A model generated the notes under the pieces. It searched no databases. It was not told the origin of the DNA and saw only the letters and a program-made list of their open reading frames with translations. Shown one piece after another: positions 54,666-63,718 of a DNA stretch of 64,000 nucleotides. Position 1 is the stretch's first letter. Each line of letters opens with the position of its first letter. Position numbers and translations under genes: made by a program. The stretch is from Metasolibacillus sp. (lineage in GTDB: Bacteria > Bacillota > Bacilli > Bacillales_A > Planococcaceae), in contig NZ_JAMBIZ010000002.1 in assembly GCF_025291715.1 (NCBI RefSeq), forward strand, positions 1 through 64,000, written 5' to 3'.

Positions 54666-55571
54666 TTATGCTAATTTCTGCTTCCTCACGAGCTGTTCGC
54701 GCAATGTTGAAATGGAGAAAATGGCAAGTGCCAACCAAATAATTGAAAATGCTAGTAGCTCTACTTTCGTAAACGGCTCTTTATATAAAATAACACCTAT
54801 AATGAGCATCATTGTTGGTGCAATATATTGTAAAAAACCGATTAAATAAAGTGGAATGCGCTGCGCACCTTTTGCAAAACAAATTAACGGAATGGCTGTG
54901 GCAATCCCACTTGCCATTAATAACAAATTTGTCGACCAATTGACATGTAAAAAGGAAGCATTCCCTTGCTGGAATAAATAGGCATAAACAACAATCGCAA
55001 TGGGCAATGTAAATAATGTTTCAATTGTTAATCCACGCAGTGCATCCAACACAATTCTTTTTTTCAGCACACCATAAATAGCAAAAGTCAAAGCTAAGCA
55101 TAGGGCAATCCACGGTAAGCGTCCGTAATTGAGCGTCATGACCATTACTCCAATGAAAGCAATCACAACGGCAAATAGCTGTATACGAGACAATCTTTCC
55201 TTGAAAAAAAGCACCCCAAACAACACAGAAAATAGTGGATTAATATAATAGCCAAGGCTCGTTTCTAGCATTTGATTGCTATTCACTGCATAAATAAATA
55301 TGTACCAATTGACTGCAATCATAAATGATGCTGCAATCAATGAAATGAATTGCTTCTTATGCTGCCATAAATAATGTAAATCTTGAAAAAGCGCTTTCCT
55401 CTGTCCGATAAATAAAATCGCCAACATAGTAAAAATAAATGACCACATCACACGTCCTACTAATACTTCCATGCTATTTACATGCTCTAGTAACTTCCAA
55501 AAAAGCGGTAAAACCCCCCACATCGCATACGATAAAAATGTATAAAGTATGCCTTTTCTCTCTTCGCTCAT
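54666..55571 (-). CDS. rarD: EamA-family transporter RarD
   Basis: 301 residues with ten membrane segments in two EamA repeats. MSEERKGILYTFLSYAMWGVLPLFWKLL and LETSLGYYINPLFSVLFGVLFFKERLS are the RarD hallmarks. Likely an exporter of a small metabolite; the substrate is not known. Start at 55571, eight bases after AGGAGA. It lies 34 bases after the truncated acetyltransferase and may use its promoter. Confidence 0.9.
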   Translation of the reverse strand: MSEERKGILYTFLSYAMWGVLPLFWKLLEHVNSMEVLVGRVMWSFIFTMLAILFIGQRKALFQDLHYLWQHKKQFISLIAASFMIAVNWYIFIYAVNSNQMLETSLGYYINPLFSVLFGVLFFKERLSRIQLFAVVIAFIGVMVMTLNYGRLPWIALCLALTFAIYGVLKKRIVLDALRGLTIETLFTLPIAIVVYAYLFQQGNASFLHVNWSTNLLLMASGIATAIPLICFAKGAQRIPLYLIGFLQYIAPTMMLIIGVILYKEPFTKVELLAFSIIWLALAIFSISTLREQLVRKQKLA

Positions 55572-55604
55572 CTCAAGCATCTCCTCTTCCCTAACCTATA
55601 CATA

Positions 55605-56168
55605 TCATAGCATAAAGCGAGACGATAAATTGAAAAAATGCTGTGGCGACGACCAAAACTCATCTATTTTTGCGTGTAAAAATTCTATGTTTTTCATTGC
55701 CTTGTTATTGTAAAGTACCTCATCCATTTTATGTATTGTGTAGCCTTGTGCCAGCAACGGCTCTAGATTAGGCTGATAATCTTCTTCCTGTAAAATGTAT
55801 ACCCTTTGCAGCCAGCTTCCAACTTCACGCTGCGCCAATAACGATTCAATCATAGGATTCCATTCCTCATGATTGCCTACCCCTTCAAAGCAAGCCAACC
55901 CCACTTCTTTGGCTTCAGGGGCAATGACATCGTCAAGAAACGCATTGATCTCTTGATTAAATTGCTCATTATTCTCATCTCCAATAAAAATAAAACCATC
56001 ATTATTGCCTAACCAAATAAGCCCTGTTGTTGGTGTACTCACATCATCGACAAAGACGCGCCCTGGATTAATGCCCGCAATAATGGCTTTTGCCTCTATT
56101 TGCCCTTGTTCATTTAAAATGCTGGCACATTTATGAAAATCACTTTGCTGTAATTCTGTAATCATCAT
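55605..56168 (-). pseudogene. ZmaR-type GNAT acetyltransferase lacking its C-terminus
   Basis: 187 residues matching the N-terminal two thirds of the GNAT family that includes zwittermicin A resistance protein ZmaR: AGINPGRVFVDD, IWLGNNDGFIFIGDENNEQFN, FEGVGNHEEWNPMIESLL and KIDEFWSSPQHFF. Relatives continue for about 70-80 residues with the acetyl-CoA-binding part; here the frame ends eight residues after FF (NLSSRFML). The active part is therefore missing, probably through a deletion that brought the gene next to rarD. It may be inactive or retain only a binding role. Confidence 0.7.
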
Positions 56169-56239
56169 TTTTCCCCTCTTGCCATCCCTATATTAAATAA
56201 TATAACAAATAAAATCCATAAATGGTAAAACAGATTATG

Positions 56240-56298
56240 CTATTCGAGCGATTTTAGCTTCTATTTGATCACTTTTATCAGCTATTCGATCACTTCAT
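56240..56298 (-). repeat. 21-bp periodic array C (3 units)
   Basis: CTATT(C/T)GA begins at 56240, 56261 and 56282, 21 bases apart. On the minus strand: TGAAGTGATCGAATAGCTGAT, AAAAGTGATCAAATAGAAGCT, AAAATCGCTCGAATAGCATA. It begins within about three bases of the T-run of the bmrD terminator. Confidence 0.75.
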
Positions 56299-56329
56299 AA
56301 AAAAACACCAAGGCAGCTACCTTGGTGTC
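56299..56329 (-). terminator. terminator of bmrC-bmrD
   Basis: ACACCAAGG/CCTTGGTGT with loop TAGCTG and T7 on the minus strand. Confidence 0.88.
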
Positions 56330-56336
56330 CTCTCCT

Positions 56337-58109
56337 CTATAAACTCGCTATGCCATTTTGCAATAAATACATTTTGTAATACAAGCCTTGCTGTGCAAGG
56401 AGCTCTTGGTGTGTGCCACGCTCCTTGATTTCTCCTTGGTGTAGCACCAAAATTTGCTCAGCATCTTGAATCGTCGATAAACGGTGCGCAATGGCAATCG
56501 TTGTGCGACCTTTTCGCATCTTCTCTAAAGACTGCTGAATCGCCACTTCCGTTTCAGTATCGATTGCTGCCGTTGCCTCATCTAGCACTAAAACTTTTGG
56601 ATTTGTCGCAATCGTTCGAGCGAAGGCTAAAAGCTGGCGTTGACCACTTGAAAACGTTGAGCCTCGCTCTGTCACCTTTTGCTTATATTTATCAGGTAGC
56701 GTATTGATAAAGCGATCTGCCTGTACAAATTCAGCAGCTTTTTCAACATCAATATCCGTTATTTCTTTATTATACAAGCGGATGTTGCTGTCGATTGTGC
56801 CGTAAAATAAAAATGGATCTTGCAGCACAAGCCCTAGCTTACGGCGAATTTCCTCTTGGCTGAATGCTTTAATGGACTCACCATCAATACAAATATCGCC
56901 TTGTTCAAATTCATAAAAGCGCATTAATAAATTAATAATCGAGCTTTTGCCGCTTCCTGTATGACCAACAAGTGCCACCGTTTCACCTGGATTGACCGTA
57001 AATGAAATATTTTTCAGCACATCCTTTTGCCCGTCATAGCTGAATGTTACATCTTTAAACTCAATGCGCCCATCGGTAATTTGCCCTGCCCTATTTTGCT
57101 GAACAGGCTCTAGCTCCTCTTCATCCAATAGCGCAAATACACGCGATGCCGCTACTAAAGCTTGCTGGAAAATCGCTAAACGCTCCATCACTTGATTAAT
57201 TGGCTCAAAGAAGCGATTAATATATGTGATAAACGCGTAAACAACCCCAACCTCAACCGCTGTCGTTAACGATGTTTTACCGAAATACACTAGCAGCAAT
57301 ACAATTGCCGCAAAATACACTAAGTCAACTACAGGACGCAGCAATAAGCTATTTAGCTTTGTATTGTCCATCATCGCCTTAAAATGCTTGCCATTAATAT
57401 CATCAAACTCATCATTAAAGCGCTTCTCTTGGCGGAATGCTTGCACAATGCTCATACCAGATAACGACTCTGATAGCTTTGCATTTAATTCACTTAGCTT
57501 TTCACGCATTTCCATATAGACAAGTGAGCTATATTTGCGATATAGATAAATGATGTAAATCACGATTGGCAGTAGCACAAGCGCAAACAATGCCAGCACA
57601 GGATTCAATAAAAACATTGCTACATAGACACCGATAATTAAAAATCCTGCCTGTACGAAGCTAATCAATACGCTGACGAACATATCTTTAATCGCTTCTG
57701 TATCATTCGTTGCACGCGATACAATGGAGCCAGCTGGAACGCGGTCAAAATAACGCATACCAAGCTGATGAATTTTCGAAAATACATCGATGCGAAGCTG
57801 CTGAATAATTTTCAGTGCTAACTCTTGAAACTTCAATAATTGTAAATAGCTAATAACAACATTTAAAATTTGAATCGTCGCATAGCTAATCGCTAAAACG
57901 AGAATTGGCTTTGTTTCAAAATCGCCGATTGCGACATGGTCATCTAAAAAGACTTTAATAATATACGGTCCGAGCACATCGCCAATGACTGTTAAAACAA
58001 GCAAAGCAAGTGCGATAACAACCGCCTTTTTATGCGGAATTAAATAGCGTAGCAAACGCTTCAAAATGGCTGCTTGCTCCTTGCGTGAAAAGGTTGTCTG
58101 CTTTTCCAT
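56337..58109 (-). CDS. bmrD: ABC exporter half, YheH/BmrD-like
   Basis: 590 residues: a six-helix exporter membrane domain (about 25-320), then the nucleotide-binding domain with Walker A VGHTGSGKSS, signature STFSSGQRQ and Walker B VLVLDEATAAID, where the catalytic Glu is present. B. subtilis YheH has an extra extracellular domain between the first two helices; here it is absent. It pairs with the gene one base upstream, whose site is degenerate, making an asymmetric multidrug exporter. Confidence 0.88.
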   Translation of the reverse strand: MEKQTTFSRKEQAAILKRLLRYLIPHKKAVVIALALLVLTVIGDVLGPYIIKVFLDDHVAIGDFETKPILVLAISYATIQILNVVISYLQLLKFQELALKIIQQLRIDVFSKIHQLGMRYFDRVPAGSIVSRATNDTEAIKDMFVSVLISFVQAGFLIIGVYVAMFLLNPVLALFALVLLPIVIYIIYLYRKYSSLVYMEMREKLSELNAKLSESLSGMSIVQAFRQEKRFNDEFDDINGKHFKAMMDNTKLNSLLLRPVVDLVYFAAIVLLLVYFGKTSLTTAVEVGVVYAFITYINRFFEPINQVMERLAIFQQALVAASRVFALLDEEELEPVQQNRAGQITDGRIEFKDVTFSYDGQKDVLKNISFTVNPGETVALVGHTGSGKSSIINLLMRFYEFEQGDICIDGESIKAFSQEEIRRKLGLVLQDPFLFYGTIDSNIRLYNKEITDIDVEKAAEFVQADRFINTLPDKYKQKVTERGSTFSSGQRQLLAFARTIATNPKVLVLDEATAAIDTETEVAIQQSLEKMRKGRTTIAIAHRLSTIQDAEQILVLHQGEIKERGTHQELLAQQGLYYKMYLLQNGIASL

Positions 58110-58110
58110 A

Positions 58111-59862
58111 CTAGATGCCCCCCTTTTCCACTTGCTGCTCTAGTTGCTGCAATTCATACATTTCGTAGTAACGTCCTCTTAATTCCATCAATTCCTCATG
58201 CGTGCCCTTCTCAACAACCGCCCCTTCATGCATAACGATAATGATATGTGCATGCTGAATCGCACTTAAGCGATGTGATGTAATAATCGTTGTCGCATTT
58301 TCACGTGAAGCTTTTAATGCCTGTAAAATCGCTTCCTCCGTTTTTGCATCGACCGCAGATAAGGAATCATCCAATATTAATAGCTCTGGCTCCATCATTA
58401 ACGCACGCGCAATCGAAATACGCTGCTTTTGCCCTCCTGAGAGCGAGACACCACGCTCACCAACAATCGTTTCATAGCCTTCTGTAAAGCCTAAAATATC
58501 GTTATGAATGTATGCTAAGCTTGCCGCATGCTCCACCTGTTCCCTTGGTGCATCTGGATTTGTAAAAGCAATATTTTTATAAATCGTCGATGAGAACAGG
58601 AAATGATCCTGTGGTACATAGCCAATCGCCTCACGCAATGCAAGCATTGTATAATCATCAATGCGAATATCTCCATATTTGATATAGCCTTCATAGCCTT
58701 CAAATTCACGCAGCAATAGCTTTAAAATTGTCGTTTTGCCTGAACCCGTTTTCCCGACAATCCCAAGTGTTTGCCCTTGCTTTAAATCAAAGTGGACATT
58801 TGTTAAGGATGGTGTCGCATCATCTGGGAATGTAAACGAATCCACATGGAATGACAAATCCCCTTTTGGTCGCATATTGGAGGCTCCTGTTTTATCCATA
58901 ATTTCAACAGGCTCATTCAATAGCTGCTCAATACGGTCATACGAAGCCGAACCGCGCTCCACGATGTTAAACAGCATACCAATTGCTAGCATCGGCCATA
59001 CGAGCAAGCCTAAATACGTCGTAAATGCGATTAAATCACCAATCGTCATTGCACCCTCTGTAATAAACTTCGCACCGAATCCTAAGCTTAGGAAAAAGCT
59101 GACACCAATGACAAGGCTAATTGTCGGATCAAACAGCGAATCGATTTTCGCTACGCGCATATTTTTATCGACAACATCGTTCGATAACTGCGTAAAATCC
59201 TCGATATCATCCTGCTGCTGCCCGAATGTTTTAATGACCTTCATCCCTGAAATGCTTTCCTGCGTTTTATCATTCAAATCTGAAAATGCAGCCTGCGCAT
59301 GACGGAATCGTTCATGTAGCAGCTTCCCATAATAGCTTGTTAAGAAAGCCATAATTGGCATTGGCACTAAGGCAATCAGCGTCAAGCGCCAATCAATCGT
59401 AATTGCCATCGCCAAAATGACAAATGTTCCTGTCGTAATGGAATCGAATAATGTTAAAACACCGCCGCCTGCTGTTTGCTGTACAGCAGAAATATCATTC
59501 GTCGCATGTGCCATCAAATCCCCAACACGACGTTGCTGATAAAAGGATGGCGACATTTTTGTAAAATGGCGAAACAGCTTCTCACGCAATGTTTTCGCCA
59601 AATAGTTCGATGACCCAAAAATCATCTGACGCCAGTAATAGCGGAGAATATACATCAAAATAGCGACGACAACAATAATGCCTACCCATTTTGTTAAAGT
59701 GCCTACTGTCAGCGTCCCTTCACCGATTTCATCAATGGTATAACCAATGACCTTCGGTGGCACAAGCTGCAAAATTGCAACAAGTGTTAACGTTAAAAGA
59801 CCAATTACATACTCTCGCCTACGCTCTTTAAAAAACCAGCCGAGCTTTCGAAATACTTTCAT
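58111..59862 (-). CDS. bmrC: ABC exporter half, YheI/BmrC-like
   Basis: 583 residues from the ATG at 59862, five bases after GGTGGGG. MKVFRKLGWFFKE opens as in YheI, followed by exporter helices and a nucleotide-binding domain with Walker A VGKTGSGKTT and signature VSLSGGQKQ. The Walker B motif is LLILDDSLSAVDAKTE, with Asp in place of the catalytic Glu, the known degenerate half of BmrCD-type heterodimers. It heads the two-gene operon; no bmrB-like leader peptide was found upstream. Confidence 0.9.
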   Translation of the reverse strand: MKVFRKLGWFFKERRREYVIGLLTLTLVAILQLVPPKVIGYTIDEIGEGTLTVGTLTKWVGIIVVVAILMYILRYYWRQMIFGSSNYLAKTLREKLFRHFTKMSPSFYQQRRVGDLMAHATNDISAVQQTAGGGVLTLFDSITTGTFVILAMAITIDWRLTLIALVPMPIMAFLTSYYGKLLHERFRHAQAAFSDLNDKTQESISGMKVIKTFGQQQDDIEDFTQLSNDVVDKNMRVAKIDSLFDPTISLVIGVSFFLSLGFGAKFITEGAMTIGDLIAFTTYLGLLVWPMLAIGMLFNIVERGSASYDRIEQLLNEPVEIMDKTGASNMRPKGDLSFHVDSFTFPDDATPSLTNVHFDLKQGQTLGIVGKTGSGKTTILKLLLREFEGYEGYIKYGDIRIDDYTMLALREAIGYVPQDHFLFSSTIYKNIAFTNPDAPREQVEHAASLAYIHNDILGFTEGYETIVGERGVSLSGGQKQRISIARALMMEPELLILDDSLSAVDAKTEEAILQALKASRENATTIITSHRLSAIQHAHIIIVMHEGAVVEKGTHEELMELRGRYYEMYELQQLEQQVEKGGI

Positions 59863-60001
59863 CATTTCCCCACCTTTATATTTTGACTTGCCTATTTTAA
59901 CAAATATTCGAATATTATTGAATAGTAATTCAATAATTTGTTTCGACTTTTGAAATATTTCAGTCAAAGGACGGAGATAAGACTTAGGAACAGGGAGATG
60001 C

Positions 60002-60094
60002 GAGCGAATTTCAATTTTCGATGAGCGAATTCGGGCTTTCGTTGAGCGAAAATCGTACTTTGATGAGCGAATTTTACTATTCTTTGAGCGAAAA
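60002..60094 (-). repeat. 21-bp periodic array D (5 units)
   Basis: GAGCGAA (the last copy GAGCGAAAA) begins at 60002, 60023, 60044, 60065 and 60086, exactly 21 bases apart. On the minus strand the units alternate between TTTTCGCTCAA and AATTCGCTCAT openings, then about ten variable bases. The array runs directly into the T-run of the natB terminator. Confidence 0.85.
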
Positions 60095-60136
60095 TAAAAA
60101 AACGCTTGAAATCTAGGATTTCCCCAGATTCCAAGC
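60095..60136 (-). terminator. terminator of natA-natB
   Basis: GCTTG-AATCT pairs with AGATT-CAAGC (one mismatch) and is followed by T7 on the minus strand. Confidence 0.8.
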
Positions 60137-60146
60137 CTCCTCTATA

Positions 60147-61379
60147 TTAAGTTGTCACCTTAAACACCGTTTTAATTTTTTGAATCAATCCGCCTGTTGA
60201 GTAAGTTAATACACTACGTTTATAGAAGGATATGCTCACTAAATAAAGCACGAATGTTGATGCAACTAAAATTGCTAAAGAAATTATTGGCTCAAGCACA
60301 CCTAAATCTGTTGCACCAATGCGCATTGGCATCACCATTCCAGATGTGAACGGCACATACGATGCGATTGTCACAAGCAATGTATCAGGATTTCCTGTTG
60401 CTGTTACCATAATAAAGAATGCCACAATAACTAAAATCATTGCAGGCATCATCGCCTGTGAAGCTTCCTCTGGCTTTGATACGAGCGAGCCAAGTAGTGC
60501 TCCAATAATTAAAAACATGAAAATTGTCACGAGTAAAAATGCAGCGACATACAATAAATATTGACCGTGAAGCTCTGCTAACACTTCACTTACCATCGCC
60601 CATTTAGCACCGCCATCAGTTAGCTTTAACAGGACAAATGACGTACCAAACATCACAGCGAATTGCGTTACAGCAACTAAAAAGATGCTCATAACCTTCG
60701 CTTTAAAATGCGTTTCTGCTTTAACGCTTACTAGCAGCATTTCCAAAGCACGTGAGCCTTTTTCTGATGCAACATCAGAAGTGACAATGGATAAAAATGA
60801 AATAACGAATATATACACTAGGAAGCCAGCAATATAGGAAACAAGCATACCTGCTGATTTTTGTTCCTCTGACTTGCCATCTGTCGCCGCTTCATTTAAT
60901 GTGTTCATTTCAATTTGCGGTGCAGCATTTAACAGCTGTGCAGACTGCTCAGGACTTAAATTTAATTGATCCATCGCATAAAATTGTCCAATTGTATTGG
61001 CAGTTGCTGATAATTGTTGCTGCATATTTAACGGCAACGGGTCAAGCGACACTAAATTAACTGCCAATGTTGTATCGGCTGCGGAAAAAATCAGCGCTGC
61101 CACGTACTCTTCTTTTTTCAAGGCCTCTTCTGCCTCTGTCGTGGAGGCTAGCTCTGTCCATACGATATCGCCATCCTCTAGCATAGCACTAACATCAAAG
61201 CTTGTTGTATTGACATAAATCATTTGATCAGGCTCACTAGAAAATAACGCTTCCTTTATGTCTGACCAGAAGAAAAATACGGAAATCCCTAAAATATACA
61301 AGACCGTCATAATAATAAACGATTTAGCCTTGACCTTTTGCTTATAATTTTCCTTCAATAAAATCATAAATTTAGACAT
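60147..61379 (-). CDS. natB: ABC-2 type permease, NatB/YhaP-like
   Basis: 410 residues from the ATG at 61379 (AGGTGG five bases upstream). An N-terminal membrane segment, a large extracellular domain (about 45-180), then five or more segments with SEKGSRALEMLLVSVKAETHF and SKPEEASQAMMP, as in NatB/YhaP. Partner of the ATPase whose stop it overlaps. NatAB exports sodium; YhaQP is a paralogue of unknown substrate, so function is inferred. Confidence 0.88.
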   Translation of the reverse strand: MSKFMILLKENYKQKVKAKSFIIMTVLYILGISVFFFWSDIKEALFSSEPDQMIYVNTTSFDVSAMLEDGDIVWTELASTTEAEEALKKEEYVAALIFSAADTTLAVNLVSLDPLPLNMQQQLSATANTIGQFYAMDQLNLSPEQSAQLLNAAPQIEMNTLNEAATDGKSEEQKSAGMLVSYIAGFLVYIFVISFLSIVTSDVASEKGSRALEMLLVSVKAETHFKAKVMSIFLVAVTQFAVMFGTSFVLLKLTDGGAKWAMVSEVLAELHGQYLLYVAAFLLVTIFMFLIIGALLGSLVSKPEEASQAMMPAMILVIVAFFIMVTATGNPDTLLVTIASYVPFTSGMVMPMRIGATDLGVLEPIISLAILVASTFVLYLVSISFYKRSVLTYSTGGLIQKIKTVFKVTT

Positions 61380-62268
61380 GCGTGCCACCTACCTTGTCTT
61401 TGAAAATCTCGTCGAGTGACAAGTAATCTAAGCTAAATTTTTCAATATATGTACCGCTCGATACGACATCAAACACACCTTTCGCATATTGCTCATCCTC
61501 TAAAGTAAGCACATATTGCTCGCGCTCTTCCTTCACTGATTTCACACCATCAAGCTTGGCTAGCTTATCCGCAGACAGCTCTGTGCGAATCGTTAGCTTC
61601 GTTTTACCATACTGCTTTTTCAAATCTAAGAGCGAGCCTGAAAACAGTGAAACACCGCGCTTTAATAAGCAAAGATGGTCACATAGCTCCTCGACATTAT
61701 CCATTTGATGACTTGAAAATAAAATCGTCATACCTTGCTCTTTTAATAATAAAATCGCATTTTTTAATAAATCCTTATTCACTGGATCTAGTCCACTAAA
61801 TGGCTCATCTAAAATTAAAAACTTTGGCTTGTGAATAAAGCTAGCAATTAATTGTACCTTTTGCTGATTTCCCTTTGATAATGTTTCCGCCTTATCATTG
61901 CGCTTTTCCTCAAGCTCAAAGCGCTTAATCCAAAAATCAGCCTCTTTTTTAACAGCTGCTTTCGTCATGCCACGCAGCTGTCCAAAATAAATAAGCTGCT
62001 CCTCCACCTTCATTTGTGGGAAAATGCCGCGCTCCTCTGGCAAATAGCCAAGCAAGTCACGATTCACATTATTAATAGGCGTTCCTTCCCACGTAATCAC
62101 GCCCTCTGTCGTCTCCTGCAAATCTAAAATCATGCGAAACGTTGTCGTTTTCCCTGCGCCATTTTGGCCAATTAATCCAAAAATCTCACCAGGTGAAATG
62201 GAAAAATTTAAGCTTTGAACGGCTGTAAAATCTTTATAACGCTTCGTTACATTTTGTAATACTAACAA
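61372..62268 (-). CDS. natA: ABC transporter ATPase, NatA/YhaQ-like
   Basis: 298 residues from the TTG at 62268 (GAGAGGAG nine bases upstream; a TTG at 62277 overlaps it), equal to YhaQ. Walker A GLIGQNGAGKTT, signature LSKGNQQKVQ, Walker B KFLILDEPFSGLDPVN, H-loop SSHQM, then a C-terminal regulatory domain. Drives the permease encoded directly downstream; the two genes overlap by eight bases. Confidence 0.9.
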   Translation of the reverse strand: MLVLQNVTKRYKDFTAVQSLNFSISPGEIFGLIGQNGAGKTTTFRMILDLQETTEGVITWEGTPINNVNRDLLGYLPEERGIFPQMKVEEQLIYFGQLRGMTKAAVKKEADFWIKRFELEEKRNDKAETLSKGNQQKVQLIASFIHKPKFLILDEPFSGLDPVNKDLLKNAILLLKEQGMTILFSSHQMDNVEELCDHLCLLKRGVSLFSGSLLDLKKQYGKTKLTIRTELSADKLAKLDGVKSVKEEREQYVLTLEDEQYAKGVFDVVSSGTYIEKFSLDYLSLDEIFKDKVGGTHV

Positions 62269-62328
62269 ATCCTCCAACTCCTCTCTTTAACCCCGATAAT
62301 CAATATACGACTAGATTGTGAAAATGTT

Positions 62329-62706
62329 TCATCTTTTTTGAAAACTTTTCCCTTGCCACTGTCCTGTTGATATATAACTATCAGACAGCATTTCAGCATT
62401 ATCAACAACCGTCTTTGGAAAGCCTTTCAATTTCAAAAGCTCTAACGCATTTTTTATATACGTATTGCCTTTATTTATAGCATAAGTGAAGCGATAAATT
62501 TCAAATTATTATTTGTGTCTAAATTCAATTCATGCCATGTGTAATCATCGACAATATGTGTTGTACGCTGCTTATTGCGCCAATAGCTGCTAATCAATGA
62601 TAAATGCCTAGCTTTCTTTGATTCCCCTTTGTTTAGTGCAATGTAATAGAAGATTGACGATTATTGAAAGTAGTACAAAGGCGATGATGATAATTGCTAT
62701 TTTGAT
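62329..62706 (-). pseudogene. decayed MutS-related gene
   Basis: Three pieces of a membrane-anchored MutS-like ATPase remain. After AAGGAGG comes ATC (62704-62706) where ATG is expected, then KIAIIIIAFVLLSIIVNLLL, one membrane segment. A frameshift follows; then RHLSLISSYWRNKQRTTHIV and DDYTWHELNLDT, the conserved opening of the family. The middle, with the Walker motifs, is gone; the tail FEIYRFTYAINKGNTYIKNAL, KLKGFPKTVVDNAEML ends at a TGA (62329-62331). Lost start, lost frame and a deletion of most of the gene make it nonfunctional. Confidence 0.8.
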
Positions 62707-62741
62707 GTTAAAAACCTCCTTCTCACTTGTACTTTTCCAGT

Positions 62742-62766
62742 ATAATAGAATTCTATTATTATAGAA
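62742..62766. promoter_or_regulatory. overlapping dyads upstream of the Rgg-type gene
   Basis: A perfect 18-base palindrome ATAATAGAATTCTATTAT (62742-62759) overlaps a second inverted repeat TTCTAT-TATT-ATAGAA (62751-62766). They lie between the regulator and the decayed MutS-like gene, the expected operator site for self-control and for the divergent gene. Confidence 0.55.
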
Positions 62767-62803
62767 CAAAATATACGAATCGGAATATTTGGAGGTGAAG
62801 ACG

Positions 62804-63655
62804 ATGGATTTTGGAGACACATTACAAAAAATACGGAAAAACCGGCAAATGACACAAAAGGAGCTTGCCTATGACATCGCTCAGCAAGGGACATACTCAC
62901 GCATTGAACAAAGTAAGCTCGCCCTCAGTGCACAGCTTCTAGTCCAACTTACGACAAAATTAAATATGACGGTCAATGAATTTTTATATGTTCATACCAA
63001 TTACACAATAAATGCGCGTGAAAAATTAATTCAGGATTTTGCCCAGATGGACTTGACGACCTCTGCTGAAATCAAGAAAAATTTAATTTCCGTACAGCAA
63101 TATTTACAGCAGCATGACGATGAGGCTATTCAGCATATTGATTTGGCCTATCAAGCTCTGCTCATCTTAGTTGAACAGGACGATTTACTACAAGCGCGGC
63201 TTTTAGCAGAACAAATTTGGACAAAGATGCAAAAGCTTGACCATTGGTATCTCAATGATTTAGTTCTACTCAATGCAATTCTCTTTTTATTTCCGTTAGA
63301 TTCTGCCATTGAAATTGTTAGCATCGCGACAAAACGCCTTGATTTGTACAAAGATTATGAGAAGGATATGACCTACTTATCTATTTATTTTCATCTCGAT
63401 TTATGTATTTTATATGTAGAAAATAAAAAATATGCGACATGCCTCACATTGCTGGCACGTGTTTTCACGCAATTTAAACAAAAGCTCAGTTATCAAATGC
63501 TTAGCTATATTTATACTTACAAAGCGATTTGCCTGTTTCATTTAGGGCAACCGAATGAGGAAGTTATTCAGCAGCTAACAACCTTGCTCACATTGTATGA
63601 AGATGAGGACAATTTGACGGCACTGTTACATGAGATTTCCGTACAATGCTCATGA
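62804..63655 (+). CDS. Rgg/GadR/MutR-type transcriptional regulator
   Basis: 283 residues from the ATG at 62804, five bases after GGAGGTGA. An N-terminal XRE helix-turn-helix (about 1-62; IRKNRQMTQKELAYDIAQQGTYSRIEQSK) precedes a helical, TPR-like C-terminal domain of about 220 residues, the layout of Rgg and PlcR-type regulators that sense secreted peptides or small ligands. No short peptide gene of the SHP type was found nearby. Overlapping palindromes precede it; the divergent gene is a pseudogene, so its former target may be gone. Confidence 0.85.
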   Translation: MDFGDTLQKIRKNRQMTQKELAYDIAQQGTYSRIEQSKLALSAQLLVQLTTKLNMTVNEFLYVHTNYTINAREKLIQDFAQMDLTTSAEIKKNLISVQQYLQQHDDEAIQHIDLAYQALLILVEQDDLLQARLLAEQIWTKMQKLDHWYLNDLVLLNAILFLFPLDSAIEIVSIATKRLDLYKDYEKDMTYLSIYFHLDLCILYVENKKYATCLTLLARVFTQFKQKLSYQMLSYIYTYKAICLFHLGQPNEEVIQQLTTLLTLYEDEDNLTALLHEISVQCS

Positions 63656-63687
63656 AAAAAAGTGTAAGGACCCCCTCCTTACACTTT
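63656..63687. terminator. bidirectional terminator
   Basis: GTGTAAGGA/TCCTTACAC with loop CCCCC, flanked by A7 and TTT, between the convergent Rgg-type and amidase genes. Confidence 0.8.
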
Positions 63688-63718
63688 CCACCGTGAATTC
63701 ACCTGTCTTGTGGGCGAA

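Noticed and set aside
60021-60116. Array D is open in two plus-strand frames, one starting ATG and giving a 31-codon peptide with repeated SE(F/N)
   Set aside because: A 21-bp repeat without stops in one unit stays open by itself. There is no ribosome site before 60021, and array B, with 20/21 spacing, cannot keep a frame.
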